Positions 4,713 to 8,339 of a stretch of 8,339 nt of DNA are shown piece by piece. How positions within the stretch are numbered: position 1 is the stretch's first letter; every line of letters starts with the position of its first letter. The position numbers were made by a program, and so were the translations under genes. The DNA is from Verrucomicrobiota bacterium (GTDB lineage Bacteria > Verrucomicrobiota > Verrucomicrobiia > Methylacidiphilales > Verrucolacustridaceae): contig RGGS01000045.1 of assembly GCA_010024525.1 (NCBI GenBank), forward strand, positions 1 through 8,339. The letters run 5' to 3'. The notes under the pieces are model-generated. The model was not told where the DNA came from, searched no databases, and was given only the letters and a program-made list of their open reading frames with translations.

Positions 4713-6667
4713 TGAGCGTTCAAGACACCCTACGTCCTGCGGTTACCGAATCCGCCCACCGTCTTCTGGGATTCCTCCAAAAGACGCAGGAAGCGGACGG
4801 CAGTTGGTTGGTTCCTTACACCGGCCCCAACTTCCTCCTGCCCCTTTACGCCATCACCACCTACCTGACTCGGCATCCGGTTTCGGAAAGGGAGAGGAGC
4901 CGGTTGGTCGCAGGGCTGCTCAAACCCCAGCTCCCCGACGGGTCCATCGGACTGCACGAGGAGTCGGTTCGTGGGGCGGTCTTCACCAGTTCCATCTCTT
5001 ACGCCGCACTGCGTTTGCTGGGCGAAAAATCCGATCGACCGGAGCTGGTCAAACTTAGGGAATGGATCCACCGCATGGGCACCCCGGTCAAAGCAGCGGC
5101 TTGGGGAAAATTTATCCTCTCCATTCTCAATCTTTACGACTGGTCGGGAGTCAGCCCGGTTCCTCCCGAACTCTATCTTTTGCCCAAGTGGTTTCCCCTG
5201 CAACCCATCAACATTTCCGGCTACGTCCGCGTGGTCTATCTGCCCATGGCCTACTTTTATGGCCGCCGTTGGCAAGCCCCCCTCGACCCACGCCTCCAAG
5301 AAATCCGGACCGAACTTTTTCCCCAGGGCTTCGATCGGATCCATTGGCCCCGCCATCGAGGAGATTTGGCCCCAACCGATCACATCGTCCCGGAAAGTTT
5401 TCTACTCAGAATATCCCTTCCCCTTGTCCGCTATCTGGAGAAATGGATCCCGTCCTGGATCCGCCAAAAAGCCATCAAATTGGCCTACGAACATATTTGC
5501 TACGAGGACGACCAATCCGATTACGTTCGGCAGGCTCCGGTCAATGCCTGCTACAACACCTTGGTTCACTTCATCGAAAACCAGCCGGAACGCCTCCGCC
5601 GAAGCTGGGAGGAATTACCCTGTTACCTCTGGGAGCACCCTGATCATACCGCCTGCCAGGGGTTCACCTCCTCCAAGGTCTGGGACACCGCCTTCACTCT
5701 TCAAGGGGCCAACCACCTCCCGCGGGAAATGGTCCCCCAACCGATGGTCCGCCTGGGATGTCGCTACTTGGTGGAAAATCAGGTGGTGGACGAACTCCCC
5801 GATCCCCGGCGATATCATCGCCTACCCCGGAAAGGGGGTTGGCCTTTCAGCGAAAGACGCAACGGATGGTCTATTGCCGATTGCACCGCCGAGAGTCTTT
5901 TGGCTTTGGTCGAGGCGGAGCCTTTTCTTCCCCAAGCCGTCCCGCGTGAGGTAATTGAAAACGGGGTTCGTTTTATCCTGAGTTATCAGAATCGGGATGG
6001 AGGTTGGGGCAGCTGCGATCGCGTTGTAGGCCCGCTCTGGATCGAGATCTTCAACGCTTCCCATGTTTTCGCCGATATCATGGTCGATCACTCCTTTGCC
6101 GAGTGCACCGGATCGGTTCTTTCTGCCCTGGCTCTTATTCGGAAAACGTTTCCCGACCTGGAGTCCACACGGGTGAGCCAAGCCCTGCGCGAGGGGATCC
6201 GTTATTTGACACAAACCCAGAGAGCGGATGGTTCCTGGGAGGCGGTTTGGGGCATCTGCTTCAATTATGGAACCTCGTTTGCCCTGCCCGGCTTGCGAGC
6301 CGCCGGAGTTCCGCATAGGGATCCACGGATTCTCAGGGGAAGAGATTTCCTGCTGAAACAACAACTTCCCGACGGCGGATGGGGCGAGGATCCCGAATCC
6401 TGTGTGGAACGCAGACCGATTCCCAGCGCGCATGGCCTGGTGGAGCCAACCGCCTTGGCGGTCATGGCTCTTCTGGCCTCCGGCCCCAAGGAGGATTTGG
6501 CCGTGCAACGCGGGCTGGAGTTTTTGTGTAAGGCCCAAAAGCCGGACGGAGATTTCCCGGCCCAACCGATTCCGGGCCTTTTTTATCGGACAACCTTGAT
6601 CCGCTACGACCACTACAAACGTGCCTTCCCCTTGAAGGCCTTTGCCTCCTACTTGGCGGCAAGATAA
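4712..6667 (+). CDS. Oxidosqualene cyclase-family triterpene cyclase
   Basis: The product is 651 aa, normal for bacterial oxidosqualene cyclases, which fold as two alpha/alpha barrels on the membrane surface and cyclise 2,3-oxidosqualene. The catalytic motif is ADCTAE at 389-394. Asp390 is the acid and Cys391 follows it, as in lanosterol and cycloartenol synthases; squalene-hopene cyclases have D-x-D-D instead. The second activating cysteine is Cys465 in FAECTGSV. QW-type repeats occur at about 26-32, 73-79, 426-432, 503-509, 551-557 and 609-615. VYLPMAYFYG (175-184), IWDTAF-like VWDTAFTLQ (323-331), RKGGWPFS (373-380) and WGEDPESC (557-564) align well with eukaryotic enzymes. By memory alignment with human lanosterol synthase, His232 is Tyr171 and Tyr503 is Cys435 here, and the late GVFNKS-like block reads GLFYRT. 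The product is therefore uncertain: a sterol, or another triterpenol. ATG 4712 overlaps the TGA of the deacetylase remnant (TGATG), which indicates the original operon. There is no separate ribosome site. Confidence 0.9.
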   Translation: MSVQDTLRPAVTESAHRLLGFLQKTQEADGSWLVPYTGPNFLLPLYAITTYLTRHPVSERERSRLVAGLLKPQLPDGSIGLHEESVRGAVFTSSISYAALRLLGEKSDRPELVKLREWIHRMGTPVKAAAWGKFILSILNLYDWSGVSPVPPELYLLPKWFPLQPINISGYVRVVYLPMAYFYGRRWQAPLDPRLQEIRTELFPQGFDRIHWPRHRGDLAPTDHIVPESFLLRISLPLVRYLEKWIPSWIRQKAIKLAYEHICYEDDQSDYVRQAPVNACYNTLVHFIENQPERLRRSWEELPCYLWEHPDHTACQGFTSSKVWDTAFTLQGANHLPREMVPQPMVRLGCRYLVENQVVDELPDPRRYHRLPRKGGWPFSERRNGWSIADCTAESLLALVEAEPFLPQAVPREVIENGVRFILSYQNRDGGWGSCDRVVGPLWIEIFNASHVFADIMVDHSFAECTGSVLSALALIRKTFPDLESTRVSQALREGIRYLTQTQRADGSWEAVWGICFNYGTSFALPGLRAAGVPHRDPRILRGRDFLLKQQLPDGGWGEDPESCVERRPIPSAHGLVEPTALAVMALLASGPKEDLAVQRGLEFLCKAQKPDGDFPAQPIPGLFYRTTLIRYDHYKRAFPLKAFASYLAAR

Positions 6668-6678
6668 GCGAAGGCTTT

Positions 6679-7953
6679 TTAAGCGCGCGAGCGAACCCAA
6701 CCCGCCATGGCATAAGCCATAGGCAACCGAATCCAACTGGCGATCGAAGCCAAATCCGCAGCCATGGTGGTGGACTGGTCCCGCCCCTTCCAGGCCCCCA
6801 GCAGGGCTTTCAGGAAAGGGCCGGCAAAGGTCAGGAAGGAACGACCATTCCCCATCAGCAACCCCATGGTGCGATCCCTTTCCTTTTCATCACTGCGCCA
6901 AAGGGAAACAACCGCCCGACGGAGGGAGTTGGAGAAAGCATCGTCCTTGGAGAAGCAGTCGTAGAGGGCACGGGAGAGGAGTTCCGGCACCCGGCAGGCT
7001 TGGCGACGATTCCGGGCAAAGGAGGAGAAATCCTTGGCTTGGGAGAACTCAATCGCATCGACCAACCCGTTCGTGATACCCGTGGCGGTCAAGGGATGCG
7101 TGTGTCCGGCTGCATCCCCGATCAAGACCCGCCGGCCGTTCCCATAATCGGCCCGGGCAAGGAAATGATTGGCCTGCCAGCTCAGATGTCCGTGGCGGAT
7201 TTGATCCTCGCACGGTTGCCGCCAAACCGGAGGCAGGGTGTCACGAATGGCGGAGATCAACCATTCAGGATCCTTCATCTCCGCCTTGTACTTGAGAGGC
7301 ACGTCCACGCAAATGCGGATGGTCGAGGGGGCAATTTCATACCCCAGCAGAAAACTGGGTTTCCCCAAAAAGACATGCCCGTAATCTGGATAAGGCGCTT
7401 TGACCCCCTGCAAAAGAATTCCGGTCATGGCTGAGATGGGCTTGTGATGTGTCGCTCCTCGAAGGCTACGACGAATCACGCTGGATCGGCCATCGGCTCC
7501 CACCACCTGTTTGGCCTCCAAACGTTTGCCGGTGTCGAGCACGACCCCAAAATCATCCGCCGAAACCACCCGCACTCCCCGGAGAAAGGTCACCCGATCG
7601 GTCTCGTGAACCACTTGGCGCATCTCGTCCACCAAATCGCCATGATGGAAAGCCAGCCCTAATTGTCCCTCCACATAATCCAATTTCACCGGGGCCTCTC
7701 CATGCCCGGGATAAACGACAAAACCACGTCCACGGGGACGTCCCTTGAGCGAGGTAATCGATCCAAAACCAATCTGCTTCAGGGCATCCACGCCTTGTGG
7801 GTGCAACCATTCACCCGCAAACCTCTTGTGACTTTGCCCCTCGGGTTCAGCCTCCAACAACGCGACAGACTTCCCCGAAAGCGCAAAAGCACGTGCCGCG
7901 GCGCAACCGGCTGGACCGGCCCCGACTACAATCAAATCAAAACGTGTGTTCAT
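6679..7953 (-). CDS. FAD-dependent monooxygenase, probable squalene epoxidase
   Basis: The product is 424 aa. The N-terminal Rossmann FAD site is VVGAGPAGCAAARAFALSG (residues 9-27), ending with an acidic E-A-E at 34-36. It continues with FAGEWLHPQGVDALKQIG (45-62), which resembles the V-G-E-x-L-Q-P-G-G segment of squalene monooxygenases. The D-G motif is VGADGRSSVIRRSL (151-164). The second FAD motif is GDAAGHTHPLTATGITNG (279-296), with the H-P-L-T-x-x-G pattern of squalene epoxidases. The C-terminus is hydrophobic (about 395-420), as in membrane-attached epoxidases. The reaction would be O2-dependent conversion of squalene to 2,3-oxidosqualene, the substrate of the convergent cyclase gene 11 bases away; this neighbour is strong support. 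Alternatives are another class A flavin monooxygenase or a reductase of the geranylgeranyl type, which I consider less likely. ATG 7953 directly precedes the FAD motif at the usual distance. No strong ribosome site is seen; AAGGA lies about 18 bases upstream. Confidence 0.8.
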   Translation of the reverse strand: MNTRFDLIVVGAGPAGCAAARAFALSGKSVALLEAEPEGQSHKRFAGEWLHPQGVDALKQIGFGSITSLKGRPRGRGFVVYPGHGEAPVKLDYVEGQLGLAFHHGDLVDEMRQVVHETDRVTFLRGVRVVSADDFGVVLDTGKRLEAKQVVGADGRSSVIRRSLRGATHHKPISAMTGILLQGVKAPYPDYGHVFLGKPSFLLGYEIAPSTIRICVDVPLKYKAEMKDPEWLISAIRDTLPPVWRQPCEDQIRHGHLSWQANHFLARADYGNGRRVLIGDAAGHTHPLTATGITNGLVDAIEFSQAKDFSSFARNRRQACRVPELLSRALYDCFSKDDAFSNSLRRAVVSLWRSDEKERDRTMGLLMGNGRSFLTFAGPFLKALLGAWKGRDQSTTMAADLASIASWIRLPMAYAMAGWVRSRA

Positions 7954-8025
7954 AGATCTTTGGTGTCTAAGTCCTTAGCACCCAAATTTAAAAAACCAAG
8001 CAAAGGGATGTGTTATTAGTTTAAA
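7954..8025. promoter_or_regulatory. AT-rich spacer upstream of the squalene epoxidase-like gene
   Basis: This 72-base gap between two minus-strand genes is markedly richer in A and T than the rest of the window, with a T6AAATTT run and TTTAAACTAATAA on the minus strand. It is the natural place for the promoter of the epoxidase-like gene. I found no -35/-10 pair I would defend and no hairpin terminator for the upstream gene. Confidence 0.3.
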
Positions 8026-8339
8026 TTATTGATGGAGAATCATTTCCATCACCCATGCGAGAAAATGTATCTCCACGAGCGCAATCCTCTTGTCCCCCTT
8101 TGCCTTTTCCAAGGCCATAACCTCAAGATCTCCATCCCCAAGGTCAAATTCTGCTGCCCGACGTAAACGATGGTCGTTGAGCGTCGCCAAAAATGCGTCC
8201 ACCTCGTTGACCGGAAGACGCCAAACGCCCGACTGACCAACGGCAGGCAATTTCTTGAGCCAATTCTGTGTGTGTTTTTCGCGTCCCAATCTGACCTCAT
8301 GCAAACCCTCAATCCAATGCAGGGCATCCTCGCCACGGA
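8026..8339 (-). CDS. Small protein, C-terminal part, possibly DUF2017-like
   Basis: The frame is open to the right edge, so the N-terminus is outside the window; about 103 residues are visible, from RGEDALHWIEG to MEMILHQ and TAA 8026-8028. The TTG at 8304 is an internal Leu rather than a start. The visible part has a predicted helical pattern: LPVNEVDAFLATLNDHRLRRA, then an acidic stretch, then VEIHFLAWVMEMIL at the C-terminus. The L-N-D-x-R-L element and the closing aromatic helix recall DUF2017 proteins, but I hold this loosely. There is no membrane segment or signal peptide in the visible part. It lies 72 bases upstream of the epoxidase-like gene on the same strand; co-transcription is possible but the gap is AT-rich and may hold a promoter. 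Confidence 0.6.
   Translation of the reverse strand, partial: RGEDALHWIEGLHEVRLGREKHTQNWLKKLPAVGQSGVWRLPVNEVDAFLATLNDHRLRRAAEFDLGDGDLEVMALEKAKGDKRIALVEIHFLAWVMEMILHQ

Noticed and set aside
6664..6690. Possible bidirectional terminator between the convergent cyclase and epoxidase genes
   Set aside because: Only a 4-bp AAGC/GCTT stem before a T5 run can be drawn; too weak to call.
5822..6736. Minus-strand open frame of 304 codons opposite the cyclase
   Set aside because: The plus strand encodes strongly conserved cyclase motifs in this stretch; the antisense frame is a by-product of codon bias.
7954..8020. A TAAATTTG box resembling the Bacteroidetes -7 element upstream of the epoxidase-like gene
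   Set aside because: The matching upstream TTTG lies at the wrong distance, and nothing else suggests a Bacteroidetes host.

Overview
The window is GC-rich and densely coded. It looks like a chromosomal segment from an aerobic, probably Gram-negative bacterium. Neither tRNA gene encodes its CCA end, and clear Shine-Dalgarno sites are scarce. Together with the gene set, this would fit a Planctomycetes/Verrucomicrobia-type lineage, but that placement is a weak inference. No phage genes, transposase, CRISPR array or rRNA were seen.

Left part (1-2430). The 3' end of an HI0933/BaiN-type flavoprotein gene is followed by a citramalate synthase gene (cimA). The last ~45 codons expected for cimA are missing: its reading frame runs straight into the 3' end of a tRNA-Asn(GUU) gene on the opposite strand, then across a tRNA-Arg(CCG) gene. 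A plausible promoter for the tRNA pair lies just upstream of tRNA-Arg.

Middle part (2427-4712). Two minus-strand reading frames come next: a protein with MORN/YwqK-type repeats of exactly 24 residues, and an unrecognised 133-aa protein. They meet in a -1 frame arrangement with no usable start codon for the repeat protein, so they are either two genes with an unusual start or one gene split by a frameshift. Divergent from them is a plus-strand operon that starts with a GtrA-type membrane protein and a PIG-L/LmbE-type deacetylase. The deacetylase has lost an internal block of about 65-75 residues and is frameshifted.

Right part (4712-8339). The operon ends with a 651-aa oxidosqualene cyclase-family enzyme carrying the D-C-T-A-E catalytic motif. 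Facing it, 11 bases away, is a 424-aa FAD monooxygenase resembling squalene epoxidase. Together they suggest the route squalene -> 2,3-oxidosqualene -> cyclic triterpenol or sterol, which is uncommon in bacteria. Two residues that sterol-forming cyclases normally keep (His232 and Tyr503 in human lanosterol synthase numbering) appear to be Tyr171 and Cys435 here, so the product may not be lanosterol or cycloartenol. The window closes with the C-terminal part of a small unknown protein.

Two genes, cimA and the PIG-L gene, are broken at junctions that both read CCGGAGG. Either this genome is losing sequence by short-homology deletion or the assembly contains collapses. Checking the raw reads at 2175-2195 and 4240-4260 would settle which.
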